From Scatosoma sp045533485 (GTDB lineage: Bacteria > Bacillota > Clostridia > Christensenellales > Borkfalkiaceae): a stretch of 64,000 bases of DNA. The position numbers and the translations under genes are program-made. The stretch's first letter is position 1, and each line of letters starts with the position of its first letter. The notes below the pieces were generated by a model, which did not search any database, was not told where the DNA came from, and was given only the letters and a program-made list of their open reading frames with translations. Below are positions 24,235 to 32,438 of this stretch, piece by piece. The stretch is taken from NCBI GenBank assembly GCA_045533485.1, contig JAZSHX010000009.1, positions 23,349 through 87,348 on the forward strand, read 5' to 3'.

Positions 24235-25902
24235 TTAATCGTAATACCACGAAATCGTATAAACAGTAAAAGGATTAATTACTGAACCAGAATTAACATA
24301 CCCAGCGTCTTTTTCACTAACAGCTATTTCATCCCCATCCGTAATATAGTTGCCATCTACAACCCAATAACTTGTATTGTAATCACTTTCAACCCATTCA
24401 CGCCAAGTCATACCTTCTTCAGCTACAAAATATGAGCCATCTAAAGTAAATACAAACCCCGTAGTTACAGCGGCATTCGCCATAAACCAATCTTCAAAAC
24501 GGTCGGAAATTCTTTGTCCGTCAATGAAATTGATAATCCTATACGTATCCTTTACCCAACCGTTTGCCGCAGAATAAATATTCAAATATCCGTTCACACC
24601 TACGGTTGTATCTTCCGTTACAGCAAAAATACCTTCTTCCGTGCTGTAAATACGATAAAAGCTTACGTTCTCAACGGTAAAAGCAATTTCTTCCATAAAC
24701 GGTTCTTCCGGCATAACAAGCGTTTCATTAAATTGCCATGAGCTTGAAACATTTGCCCCAAAAACGCAAGAGTTCATTCTGAACCATGCATAAAAATCTT
24801 CCGATACAATTTGGTCGTTCGTGAATTCAACATGTCCACGAATCCCACCCCAATAAAACTCTTTTCCGTTATATCCAAACGGACCAGTTCCGGGATCTGA
24901 CATAAAACTTTTATAAACGATCGTAGAAGAACCGTCAGCTTGACCGAACGCCAACAACCAACGACTTTCTTCATCTTGATAATACTTCATGCTGTAATAA
25001 ACGGTATCGTTCCACTTGAAAACAACGTTTTCTTCAACTGCGTCACCAATTAACATAGGGTAATAACAATTTTCAGCAAAATTATAGCGCATCAAAAAAT
25101 ATTGACCATATAACGTATACGTTACTTCTAACGCACCGCACGTTGCACATACGCCGCCTTCGAAGCTATGGCCCAATGCAGGCAACACTTCGCTTTCTTC
25201 TTTGGCGCAACCTTCACGCGTACAATTACGCGTTTGCACACCGTCCTGCGTACACGTCGCCGCGGTTACGTTCCATTCCGTAAAATCGTGCCCCAGCACG
25301 GCAATAATTTCGCCGTCTTCCGTTTCATCGCAATTTTTACACTTCGTACCGCCAGTATATCCGGTCGTTTCACACGTCGCCGCGTATGCTTCCATTTCCT
25401 GCATCGTATGCCCGGTTGCAGGCACCGTTTCCTGCGCCACAAACACTATACTGCAACGACTGCAATGTGAACCTTCCGTTAAACCCGTTTCCGTACACGT
25501 CGGCGCCACAGCTTCGTCCGTTACAGCATTATGGCCAAGCGCTTTCACTTCTTCCTGCGCCACAAACACTTCGCCGCATACTGCGCATTTTTTACCTTCC
25601 GTTAAGCCGGGAAGCGTACACGTCGGCGCTACCGCAGGAACCTTTACTTCCACGTGCGCAATCTTTTCCAAAAACGTTTTTTCTTCCAGCTCGCACAACG
25701 TACACGTCTTTGTCAATTCACCTGCTTCCGTACACGTTGCTTTCTTCGTTTCCGTACCCTTGTCCCAAACGTGCTCGCACGTCACTTGGTCGATTTTGTC
25801 GCGAAGTTTATTCGTGACACCGCAACCGCTTGCTACAACCGTAAACACGGACGTTGCGCAAAGCGCCAATCCAATCAAAAGTTTCTTTACGTTTCTTTTC
25901 AT
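24235..25902 (-). CDS. Cys-rich repeat lipoprotein 1 of the prophage
   Basis: 555 residues with a lipoprotein signal peptide (lipobox VASGC near residue 27). Residues ~40-260 hold five to six repeats of ~38-45 residues, each with ATCT or PTCT, a GLTEG-like turn, a CxxC pair, FVAQE and ALGH. The C-terminal ~280 residues are aromatic-rich and Cys-poor. CxxC pairs with His suggest metal-bound or disulfide-stabilised modules. It is paralogous to the next upstream gene. Outer-surface display, receptor binding or superinfection exclusion are possible roles; none is shown by sequence. Confidence 0.78.
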   Translation of the reverse strand: MKRNVKKLLIGLALCATSVFTVVASGCGVTNKLRDKIDQVTCEHVWDKGTETKKATCTEAGELTKTCTLCELEEKTFLEKIAHVEVKVPAVAPTCTLPGLTEGKKCAVCGEVFVAQEEVKALGHNAVTDEAVAPTCTETGLTEGSHCSRCSIVFVAQETVPATGHTMQEMEAYAATCETTGYTGGTKCKNCDETEDGEIIAVLGHDFTEWNVTAATCTQDGVQTRNCTREGCAKEESEVLPALGHSFEGGVCATCGALEVTYTLYGQYFLMRYNFAENCYYPMLIGDAVEENVVFKWNDTVYYSMKYYQDEESRWLLAFGQADGSSTIVYKSFMSDPGTGPFGYNGKEFYWGGIRGHVEFTNDQIVSEDFYAWFRMNSCVFGANVSSSWQFNETLVMPEEPFMEEIAFTVENVSFYRIYSTEEGIFAVTEDTTVGVNGYLNIYSAANGWVKDTYRIINFIDGQRISDRFEDWFMANAAVTTGFVFTLDGSYFVAEEGMTWREWVESDYNTSYWVVDGNYITDGDEIAVSEKDAGYVNSGSVINPFTVYTISWYYD

Positions 25903-25913
25903 ATTTTTTCTCC

Positions 25914-27113
25914 TTAATTGAAAATTAAATTGTCTTCTATTACGTTATCTTCCCAGCCGCTGTTATCTTCACTGGGGAAGTAAACGCCGTTATCGCCTAA
26001 TTCTTCATCGGTAAAGTCTGCCGTAATGAATACAAGTCGCTTAATACCGCACTGAATATTCTCAAACTTTGTTTCTCCGTCTATCCATATCGCAAGGTCC
26101 CCGACAACAATATTTACAGCCGGCGCAATATAAATATCCATGAACATCGTTTCAATGGTACCGACATCGTCTAACACGTACCCACTGGCGCATACGGTTA
26201 CAATAGGCCCAAGTTCGTCATAAACGTCCGCTAAAGGTATATGCATTTGTTCATCCGAACCACAATAATCGGTGTAACACAAATACACACCATAATAATC
26301 ATCGCCATGCAAACGCCATCCGTCCATTGAAGAAACGCCTACGCCATACCAACAATGATATTCAGCAGTCACATTATAATAAATACGGTAAAAACCGCCT
26401 GCGATTTTTTCGCTACTATCAAATGCTACGGCGCTCATCGCCTTTGTGCTGACGTTCTTCGCATCGTATGCACCGCATACCGTACAGGTAACGCCGTCGT
26501 AGTTATGCGTGATAGGGGTAATGTCCGGGTCTTCATAAACTTCACCGCAACGGTCGCAATGACTGCCGCCTGTCCAGCCGATGCTCGTGCACGTGCCGGG
26601 GATATCAAAGGGCGCTACAACGTGGCCGCCGGGAATAACCGTAGCTTCTACAAATACTTCGGCGCATATTAAGCAGTATTGACTATCGGTCAAACCGTCT
26701 TCTGCACACGTTGCAGCATATCCTTTATCTATCACAACGGTATGTTCGGCCAAAGGCAACGTCTCCTGCGCCACAAGCACCGTATCGCAAACGCTGCACT
26801 TAATGCCGCTGGAAAGTCCTTCCTGCAAGCACGTAGATTGTACCAATGCCAACACTTCCAGCTGGTGGCCAAGCGCAGGGAGCGTTACCGTTTTCACGTA
26901 ATCGCAAAGTGTACATACCTTTTCCAGCTCGCCCATTTCCGTACACGTCGCCGTTTTCGTCACTTCGCCGTCGTTCCATTCGTGCGTGCAAGTCAGCTGA
27001 TTGATTTTCTGTTCATAATCATCGGTATACGCACAGCCGCCAACGATTGCCGCCAACGCCAACGTGGAGCAAACCGCAAACGCCGTCAATAGAATTTTAA
27101 TTGTTTTTTTCAT
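25914..27113 (-). CDS. Cys-rich repeat lipoprotein 2 of the prophage
   Basis: 399 residues, lipobox IVGGC near residue 27, then about four Cys-rich modules of the same kind as its neighbour (ATCTEMGEL, VCTLC, SGIKCSVC, QYCLIC, SHCDRCGEV), ending near TCTVCGAYD. The C-terminal ~180 residues form an unrelated-looking acidic domain with YRIYYNVTAEYHCWYG. It ends 11 bases before the first lipoprotein gene. The pair probably arose by tandem duplication followed by divergence of the C-terminal domains. Confidence 0.78.
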   Translation of the reverse strand: MKKTIKILLTAFAVCSTLALAAIVGGCAYTDDYEQKINQLTCTHEWNDGEVTKTATCTEMGELEKVCTLCDYVKTVTLPALGHQLEVLALVQSTCLQEGLSSGIKCSVCDTVLVAQETLPLAEHTVVIDKGYAATCAEDGLTDSQYCLICAEVFVEATVIPGGHVVAPFDIPGTCTSIGWTGGSHCDRCGEVYEDPDITPITHNYDGVTCTVCGAYDAKNVSTKAMSAVAFDSSEKIAGGFYRIYYNVTAEYHCWYGVGVSSMDGWRLHGDDYYGVYLCYTDYCGSDEQMHIPLADVYDELGPIVTVCASGYVLDDVGTIETMFMDIYIAPAVNIVVGDLAIWIDGETKFENIQCGIKRLVFITADFTDEELGDNGVYFPSEDNSGWEDNVIEDNLIFN

Positions 27114-27170
27114 ACTTCACCTTTCTATTAAGTGTATTTTTCACGCCGTTTAGGCACTCATCAGCCGTAA

Positions 27171-28484
27171 TCAAAGTTGCATCTGTTCATACGCTTCTCC
27201 TACCTTGCATATTTCATCTGCCAACTTTTCCAAAACGTCTTTCTTTTCTTCTTCCGACAACGCCTTAAAATGCCGTGTAAACGTTGCCTTCGATACGTAT
27301 TTATACTTTTCCTTGGAGCTGTTTAATAAAATGCTTGACAACAGTTCGTCTACACGCTGCGGTTGCTCTTCCGACATCAGCCACGCCACAAACAGCTCAA
27401 ATGCTTCATCCTTACTGTTAAGGCCAAAGCTTTCGTCCACGTCGTTAAAATCATACCGGGATAAAACACCGTAACACTGATATACCCTTTTGTCTTTCAA
27501 TGCGTCGTACATTGTCTTAAACGCTTCGTAACTCATCAGCGTTTCATTTTTGAATGAACCCTTAATCGCATACTTGAAAATTTCGTGATAGTCACCGTTT
27601 GTTAAATCCGCCGTGCAGGAAAAGCCGTCGGGATACCCTGTCTTTTCACCGATTTTTTCTATATTTTCTTTCGTAACTTCTACGCCTAAAATGGATAAAC
27701 ACCAAACGCGCTGCAATAGCACTTCCAGTTCCGTAAACAACCGTTCCGGCCGATGGCCGTATCTGTCGTGACTATGCCTATTCCAATAAATCGCCGGCAT
27801 ATTCAGCCCTTTTTTTAATACCAAAATGCAATGCAAATGCGGATGATAACTACCATTACGCTTGGATACCGTTATTTCCAAGGCGCGTACACCGCCAACG
27901 TAACCGTACTTTGCAAAATTGACGTTACGTATTTTCTTGTCACCGTTAAAATACCGTATCAACCTATCGCCGAATTTATAAAACATTAAATTTATCGTAT
28001 CCGACAACCGCGATGCATCTACGTTAGGAACCGTCAACACTGTATGATATAAATCATAATCCTTTACAATCGCATCCATAACCGGACTATACTGCGCTTG
28101 ACGCTGTTTTGCTTTCAAAGATTGACAGTTCAAACAAAACCTATCGCCGCACCTATCTACCCGAACCAAATTGCGAACCTTTGCTTTTTCATAAAAATCA
28201 AACGTCCACGCCTGCGAACACCGTTTAACACGCTTTGCTATACGCATCAAATTCTCATCTGCTTCATCCCAATGATATGCTGATTTATATACAAATTCAT
28301 TCTTCTCAAAATCATACACTTCACCTTCAGGAGTAAACTTTGCTATCGCTGCATCCGTTTGTGCCATACGTTCATAAAACTCACTGATGAACTGATTATA
28401 ATGAACCCGGCGCGACACGTCTAAAAAGTCTTCGTAAGTTATTGAATTTTCTTCCTTTACAGGCAATTCAACTTTCTTTTTCAT
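27171..28484 (-). CDS. rep: HUH rolling-circle replication initiator (Rep_1, pC194/pUB110-like)
   Basis: 437 residues. In order: RCGDRFCLNC (112-120), matching the Cys pattern before motif I in Rep_1 proteins; YHTVLTVPNV (motif I, ~146-155); HPHLHCILVL (motif II, His216-x-His218, the metal-binding HUH); and EIFKYAIKG with Tyr305 and Lys308 (motif III YxxK, nicking tyrosine). It would nick the double-strand origin and drive replicative-form and single-strand synthesis. A candidate origin lies 62 bases upstream. Extra residues at both ends make it longer than plasmid Rep_1 proteins (~310-330 aa). Confidence 0.88.
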   Translation of the reverse strand: MKKKVELPVKEENSITYEDFLDVSRRVHYNQFISEFYERMAQTDAAIAKFTPEGEVYDFEKNEFVYKSAYHWDEADENLMRIAKRVKRCSQAWTFDFYEKAKVRNLVRVDRCGDRFCLNCQSLKAKQRQAQYSPVMDAIVKDYDLYHTVLTVPNVDASRLSDTINLMFYKFGDRLIRYFNGDKKIRNVNFAKYGYVGGVRALEITVSKRNGSYHPHLHCILVLKKGLNMPAIYWNRHSHDRYGHRPERLFTELEVLLQRVWCLSILGVEVTKENIEKIGEKTGYPDGFSCTADLTNGDYHEIFKYAIKGSFKNETLMSYEAFKTMYDALKDKRVYQCYGVLSRYDFNDVDESFGLNSKDEAFELFVAWLMSEEQPQRVDELLSSILLNSSKEKYKYVSKATFTRHFKALSEEEKKDVLEKLADEICKVGEAYEQMQL

Positions 28485-28545
28485 ATCACACCGGGACTGC
28501 GTTTTTTTGTTTCAAGTTTTTTTTGGGACGAGAAGATTGTATAAA

Positions 28546-28592
28546 TATCAAGGGTTCGGCTTACGCAGGGTGTCCCATCCCCACGTAAGCCG
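28546..28592 (-). promoter_or_regulatory. Candidate double-strand origin (dso) of the prophage
   Basis: On the gene-sense strand a 9-bp hairpin CGGCTTACG/CGTAAGCCG (28557-28592) is followed four bases later by CTTGATA (28552-28546). CTTGATA is the heptamer nicked by Rep proteins of pC194/pUB110-type plasmids. Hairpin plus heptamer just ahead of a Rep_1-type rep gene is the expected layout. The heptamer alone would occur by chance about twice in the element. Confidence 0.5.
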
Positions 28593-28619
28593 CCTTTTAT
28601 GCCTTAATATCGTACCCCC

Positions 28620-28907
28620 TTATTCGAAATCTGCAGGGGTGTACGGCGTTGCTTTTACGACCTTAAAGCCCGTCAAAGCTTCTCTGCGCGCCATTGCATC
28701 GTATTCGATTTGCGGTTCCACAATCGTCCCCACTCTCAAATCACTGCCTACCGTGCTGTCCAGCTCCGTAAAGTAGGACATCACGCCGCCACGTTGAAAA
28801 CCTGCCGCATCCTTAAAGGGCGGCACGAAGAAATCAACCTTACGGTAGTCTTGGTTCTTCTTGTTGCTGTGCAATTTCATAACACCTAAAAAAATCGCCT
28901 TCTTCAT
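28620..28907 (-). CDS. Small phage protein, 95 aa, possible ssDNA-binding protein (pV role)
   Basis: MKKAIFLGVMKLHSNKKNQDYRK start after AAAGGAG. Beta-rich looking, without membrane segment, with VVKATPYTPADFE at the end. The position just upstream of the origin and rep, and the size, match the gene V-type ssDNA-binding proteins of filamentous phages. No OB-fold motif is clear enough to prove it. It could instead be a replication regulator. Confidence 0.6.
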   Translation of the reverse strand: MKKAIFLGVMKLHSNKKNQDYRKVDFFVPPFKDAAGFQRGGVMSYFTELDSTVGSDLRVGTIVEPQIEYDAMARREALTGFKVVKATPYTPADFE

Positions 28908-29050
28908 TAAACTCCTTTGCCTACTTGCACGACGGCCCAGTAGGACTTACTTAAAATTTTTATAACATCTTTTCAAATGTTCTGGGGTGGGACTTACGGC
29001 GCCCACTATACCGTTGTAAAAAAAATACTTATAGGAGATAACACACGCTC

Positions 29051-30376
29051 TTAAAGCTCTTTTGCATGATTTGTAAGCCATTTGATAATTCCGCTTACAC
29101 CGCCCTGGGCTGCGCTGTCGTAGCTTGTACGCTCTTCGTCAATAATCGCATAACGCAGCAATCGAAAAGCACGCCACGGCGAACCTTTCTCACAATAATT
29201 TTGACGCCATTCCGCACATTCTTCCACGATAAGCGCCGCACCGTTCTCAAAATTATATCTATAAAACGTCTTGTCGACGTCCGGAACGCTTATCCAAACG
29301 CCCCAAGAACGGTAATTTTCCAGCCACTTCTTGCGCTCCGCTTCGTTCTTCAACGTCAGCTTTCCGCCGGCCGGTTCGCCCGATGGGGACGTTAAACGCC
29401 CGAATTTGTATCCAACAAGCTCCATTTGCAGCGTTGTATATTCTTCACGCGATACGCAGGCCCTTGGATCATCAAAATCCAACACGCCTTTCACTACGTC
29501 ACAAAAATGCTCCCACTGCTCCTGCTTTTCTTTCGGCGCATTGTCTTTCAACAGCTCGATTTGCCGCAGCATACCGTCCTTTATCGCTTCGAAGGTGTAA
29601 CTGTTCCCTTCACAGGTCACAACGTCACGCTCGTCTTCGCCGTCAAATTCGTCTTGATCAATGTCAAAATCCGACTGATCAGAGTCATTTTCCGATGGGG
29701 ACCGCGCGGTCCCCGTCTTTACCGGCACAAAATTTAACCGATTTTTCTTCTCATTTGCACGTTCTTTTTCTTCATCGTGCATTTGTTTCCATACGATTAA
29801 ATCGTTTTCAACCGTCGTACCGGCTTTCGGCGTATGTTTTTTATAAAGCTGGCCTAAGCGCGCTATGTTGCGCGTACTGATTTGCGGCGTAATACGCTGA
29901 CGGTACTCTTCCGCCACTGACAGCATTTCCGTCAACTGACGATAGCTATACCCGGCATACAGCACGTTCACGTGTACGTCGCCGCGTTCTTCATCTATTT
30001 GCTCATACACACAAAAATTTTCTGCGACCTTAACCATACGCTGCGCCGTTTTTTTCTTAACCCCGAACACGTCTTGCACGAACTTATAAAACGACGTGTA
30101 CCCTTGCGCCACATTATGATTGTAACTGTCCGTCTTCTTGCATATGTACGTGTATAGGCCTGTTTCTTGGATTTCTTTCAAAATCCATCCAAACGTGATA
30201 CAACGTTGTTTTACGTCTTCCTGCAACGCATTTACCGTCGACCGTAATACGTTAAAACGGTCAAACGCTTGCGACGCAATATCCTTGTTACAACGCATTA
30301 CGTAACCGCTCGTAGGGTCCTGAAACCAATGCGCAGGCATAAATTCCCCACGCTGCACTTCTAACAACTCTTCCAT
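29051..30376 (-). CDS. Phage protein of 441 aa with HTH-like region, unknown
   Basis: The N-terminal half contains FGWILKEIQETGLY, then GYTSFYKFVQDVFGVKKKTAQRMVKVAENF, a helix-turn-helix-like arrangement found in accessory proteins of Gram-positive mobile elements. A strongly acidic linker (about 222-252) follows, then a C-terminal domain. GGAGAAAAG precedes the ATG. It lies upstream of the ssDNA-binding candidate and rep, so a role in replication control or partition is plausible. I cannot assign a family. Confidence 0.65.
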   Translation of the reverse strand: MEELLEVQRGEFMPAHWFQDPTSGYVMRCNKDIASQAFDRFNVLRSTVNALQEDVKQRCITFGWILKEIQETGLYTYICKKTDSYNHNVAQGYTSFYKFVQDVFGVKKKTAQRMVKVAENFCVYEQIDEERGDVHVNVLYAGYSYRQLTEMLSVAEEYRQRITPQISTRNIARLGQLYKKHTPKAGTTVENDLIVWKQMHDEEKERANEKKNRLNFVPVKTGTARSPSENDSDQSDFDIDQDEFDGEDERDVVTCEGNSYTFEAIKDGMLRQIELLKDNAPKEKQEQWEHFCDVVKGVLDFDDPRACVSREEYTTLQMELVGYKFGRLTSPSGEPAGGKLTLKNEAERKKWLENYRSWGVWISVPDVDKTFYRYNFENGAALIVEECAEWRQNYCEKGSPWRAFRLLRYAIIDEERTSYDSAAQGGVSGIIKWLTNHAKEL

Positions 30377-30408
30377 AATTCAACTTTTCTCCTATATTTT
30401 TTCACCAG

Positions 30409-30603
30409 TTAATCATACTGATGTTTTATCCGTTCTTTCAATTCTCGGTCCGCTTTTTCCCATTCCTTTGGAATACGCATTTCCCTGTCCAACAACAAAC
30501 CGCCTTGGATAATCCCGGCTATCGCTAATATCGTTAAAAAACATAACGCAAGACAAATACAAACCATAACCACTAATACCTGCAATAACACTGTTAATTC
30601 CAT
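30409..30603 (-). CDS. Small membrane protein, 64 aa (coat protein candidate)
   Basis: MELTVLLQVLVVMVCICLA opens a ~37-residue hydrophobic stretch, followed by a charged helical tail (DREMRIPKEWEKADRELKERIKHQYD). Size and N-terminal membrane / C-terminal charged helix resemble small virion proteins of filamentous phages, although the charge pattern is not that of pVIII. It is preceded by CAGGGG and directly follows the hairpin-rich intergenic region. Confidence 0.6.
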   Translation of the reverse strand: MELTVLLQVLVVMVCICLALCFLTILAIAGIIQGGLLLDREMRIPKEWEKADRELKERIKHQYD

Positions 30604-30680
30604 TTCTTTACCCCTGTAAATGTATTTCCCCCTGTGTGCGGCGCACCCACTTCAGAGCGCGCCTTTACAAGGGATGAATC

Positions 30681-30733
30681 GTTCCCCAGTGGAATTGAAC
30701 CACCGTCAACCGTCGTTTAGATCCATCGGGAAC
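30681..30733 (-). other. tRNA-like fragment without anticodon arm
   Basis: 53 nt on the gene-sense strand. The ends GTTCCC and GGGAAC pair, and the 3' half contains a T-arm with the consensus loop GGTTCAATTCC. The D/anticodon portion is only ~23 nt and cannot form a normal cloverleaf. It is either a decayed tRNA or a tRNA-like structure. Confidence 0.4.
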
Positions 30734-30910
30734 ATGTTCCGGGGATATAGAGAAAATGCATAAAAGTTATATCCCCGTTTATATAAAAGTCCTGCCGCAT
30801 AGGACCTTTTTTCCAACCTTTTCACTGTTCCCCACCATCCAAGTAGGGAACAGCTTGGAAAAGTTGATTGCCCTTTGGCGGAGTTACACCGCCTATACTC
30901 GATAAGGGCA
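30681..30910. other. Hairpin-rich intergenic region of the prophage (origin/packaging candidate)
   Basis: The gene-free stretch 30604-30920 contains a 12-base palindrome GGAACATGTTCC (30729-30740). A 10-bp hairpin (30740-30777), a hairpin AAAAGTCCT/AGGACCTTTT (30785-30810), a nested double-stem hairpin with TTTTCCAA/TTGGAAAA and CTGTTCCC/GGGAACAG (30809-30862), and another nested hairpin (30869-30910) follow. Hairpins nearly abut, as in the intergenic regions of filamentous phages that hold the complementary-strand origin and packaging signal. Confidence 0.6.
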
Positions 30911-30920
30911 TATATCGGCG

Positions 30921-31103
30921 TTATTGCCGACGTTTATCCAACTGCGCATCGAAACCGTTATAAAACGATTTTCTCTCCGCAGCCGTCATTTTGCTTGTTA
31001 CCTTCTTTATTTCCTTAGTCCGGCCAAAACCGATGCTGGCACCTACGCCAATATAAAACGCTTTCTTTTCAGCTGCGCTGTATTGCTTACCTTGTTTTGC
31101 CAT
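30921..31103 (-). CDS. Small KYSA-type phage protein, 60 aa
   Basis: MAKQGKQYSAAEKKAFYIGVG start after AAAGGAG at 31103; the longer frame start lies inside the upstream gene. Basic, with GRTKEIKK and AAERKSFYNGFDAQ. It is clearly paralogous to the 61-aa protein at 32131 (shared MAK-GK-YSA--K-A-Y-G-G and a K-SFR/YNGF C-terminal motif). Function unknown. Confidence 0.68.
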   Translation of the reverse strand: MAKQGKQYSAAEKKAFYIGVGASIGFGRTKEIKKVTSKMTAAERKSFYNGFDAQLDKRRQ

Positions 31104-31299
31104 AACGCTCCTTTGCGTATGCAACCGCATCCGCATATTTATTTACACAACACAAAACCTTGCTTTTTAACATAACAAAATAAAAGCTTTTACCGTCTCG
31201 TTTTAACGAATAAATCTTATAAGGTCCGATGGTATTTAACTGCCTGGACATGCCATTATACGGCAAAGTATAATTCGCGCTGTTCATTATAACGCCCAT
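31087..31299 (-). CDS. Small phage protein, 70 aa, unknown
   Basis: MGVIMNSANYTLPYNGMSRQ start with AAGGTGG upstream. Contains IYSLKRDGKSFYFVMLK and a basic C-terminus (YAKERYGKTR). It overlaps the following 60-aa gene by 17 bases, implying coupled translation. No recognisable motif. Confidence 0.6.
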   Translation of the reverse strand: MGVIMNSANYTLPYNGMSRQLNTIGPYKIYSLKRDGKSFYFVMLKSKVLCCVNKYADAVAYAKERYGKTR

Positions 31300-31308
31300 A
31301 TTTCCACC

Positions 31309-31731
31309 TTATCCAATACGGCGCAACATGCCGTAATGCTTGATTAGCATCACACCACCAAATTCAGAACACTTTTCGTTGCTTACGTTCCAAACGTAAG
31401 CCTGGACAAAATAATGCCCTTCCTTCGTCTTCCTTACCGTTTGCACCGGCCAATCTTCCGGGTACTTCGATACGTATAAAAACGAATAGCATTCCCCAAA
31501 CGACGTAATCTCATGCGTTACGTAGTAAATCAAAATACCGTACTCGCGTTGCAGCTCTTCGATTTTCGCACTGATTGCAGGATTATCACAAAAATTTGGA
31601 TAAAACCTGCGCGGAAAATGCAACGGGTCGTTTATCACTGCATCACGAATAACGTACGATAAATCTAAATCGTCCATCAGCTCCGCCGCTTTCGCCACTT
31701 GTCCTTGCTTAAAAATTACTTTGCCTTCCAT
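31309..31731 (-). CDS. Phage protein of 140 aa, unknown
   Basis: Starts MEGKVIFKQGQVAKAAELMD after TAGGAGAAG. Mixed alpha/beta composition, with central YGILIYYVTHEITSFGECYSFLYV and GHYFVQAYVWN. No membrane helix or catalytic signature. It ends nine bases before the 70-aa gene. Confidence 0.62.
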   Translation of the reverse strand: MEGKVIFKQGQVAKAAELMDDLDLSYVIRDAVINDPLHFPRRFYPNFCDNPAISAKIEELQREYGILIYYVTHEITSFGECYSFLYVSKYPEDWPVQTVRKTKEGHYFVQAYVWNVSNEKCSEFGGVMLIKHYGMLRRIG

Positions 31732-32130
31732 AAATCAACTTCTCCTATAAATTTTATTTTTGCCGCAGGATGGGTGCTGCCCCCACCATCGAATACCGTT
31801 TTATCTACTTAAACTACTGCAACATATTTGACAGAAAGACTTTTGTCGATTGCCTACATTCCGCCGGCAGTCTAACGGCTACCTTTTATCTTGCTTGTCC
31901 TGCACCCGGCAGGGGCTCAATACGCGTAGTTGTTCCGTGTAGCCCGACCCAATTGTGTCTTTTTTATGTGGCTTAAACTGTCAAATTGCATTTACTTCTT
32001 TCTTGCAGGGGGCAGAGAAAAATCTCATTAAATCATTCCTGTTGCGGTTTGGTAAACCTCACTATTGATTTTCTCAGCGCCCCCTTCAATCGTCACGGGT
32101 TAAATCCTGCCGTGAACTTATTTTTCGTTA
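31732..32130. other. Structured 399-base gap within the early phage operon
   Basis: No reading frame of note. The strongest structure is a hairpin at 32008-32084: GGGGGC plus GAGAAAAATC pairs with GATTTTCTC plus GCCCCC, with an inner GGTTT/AAACC stem at 32046-32058. Smaller hairpins lie at 32094-32114 (CACGG/CCGTG), around 31910 (CCTGC/GCAGG) and at ~31768. It may be an RNA leader, antitermination site or part of the ssDNA origin. Confidence 0.5.
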
Positions 32131-32316
32131 TCATTTCCCCTTCTTAAGCGAAGGATATCCATCGACAACAACTTTTACAGAAGCAAAACCTTCTCTAAAC
32201 GATTGCTTATTCTTCGGGTTCTTAAAAGGGATCTCTTTTTTTTCATAACCGGCTCTATAACCTTGTCCCGAATAATAAGCTCTTTTTTGCCCCGCAGAAT
32301 ACTTACCTTTTGCCAT
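32131..32316 (-). CDS. Small KYSA-type phage protein, 61 aa, first leftward gene
   Basis: Begins MAKGKYSAGQKRAYYSGQGY at the ATG after AAAAGGAG; the longer frame would start inside the operator region. Basic, with GYEKKEIPFKNPKNKQSFREGF. As the first gene after the repressor-controlled promoter it is an early gene. Paralogue of the 60-aa protein at 30921. Unknown function; a DNA-binding or regulatory role fits size and charge. Confidence 0.68.
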   Translation of the reverse strand: MAKGKYSAGQKRAYYSGQGYRAGYEKKEIPFKNPKNKQSFREGFASVKVVVDGYPSLKKGK

Positions 32317-32341
32317 AACATTTCTCCTTTTATTGTTTTTA

Positions 32342-32415
32342 GACATATTTGTCTTATTTGTTATAATTATAACAGTCACTTTTGTCTTTGTCAAGCATTT
32401 TGAGACAAAAAAGTC
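32342..32415. promoter_or_regulatory. Lysogeny switch: leftward promoter and three operators
   Basis: The leftward promoter reads TTGACA (32389-32394), 17 bases, TATAAT (32366-32371). Three 12-base GAC-N6-GTC or closely similar sites flank and overlap it: 32342-32353 (downstream of the -10), 32375-32386 (in the spacer; GTC-N6-GTC on the plus strand, the least symmetric) and 32404-32415 (between the -35 and the repressor gene). The divergent XRE gene starts at 32439. The layout is that of a repressor-controlled early promoter. Confidence 0.72.
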
Positions 32416-32438
32416 TAAAATATTTTTTGAGGTGTAAT

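Noticed and set aside
24235..27113. Repeated segments as a CRISPR array or DNA repeat
   Set aside because: The periodicity is at protein level (Cys-rich modules), spacing varies and the DNA copies have diverged; both frames are open with lipoprotein signals.
30681..30733. A functional tRNA at this site
   Set aside because: Only acceptor-like ends and a T arm are present; 53 nt cannot give D and anticodon arms of normal size.
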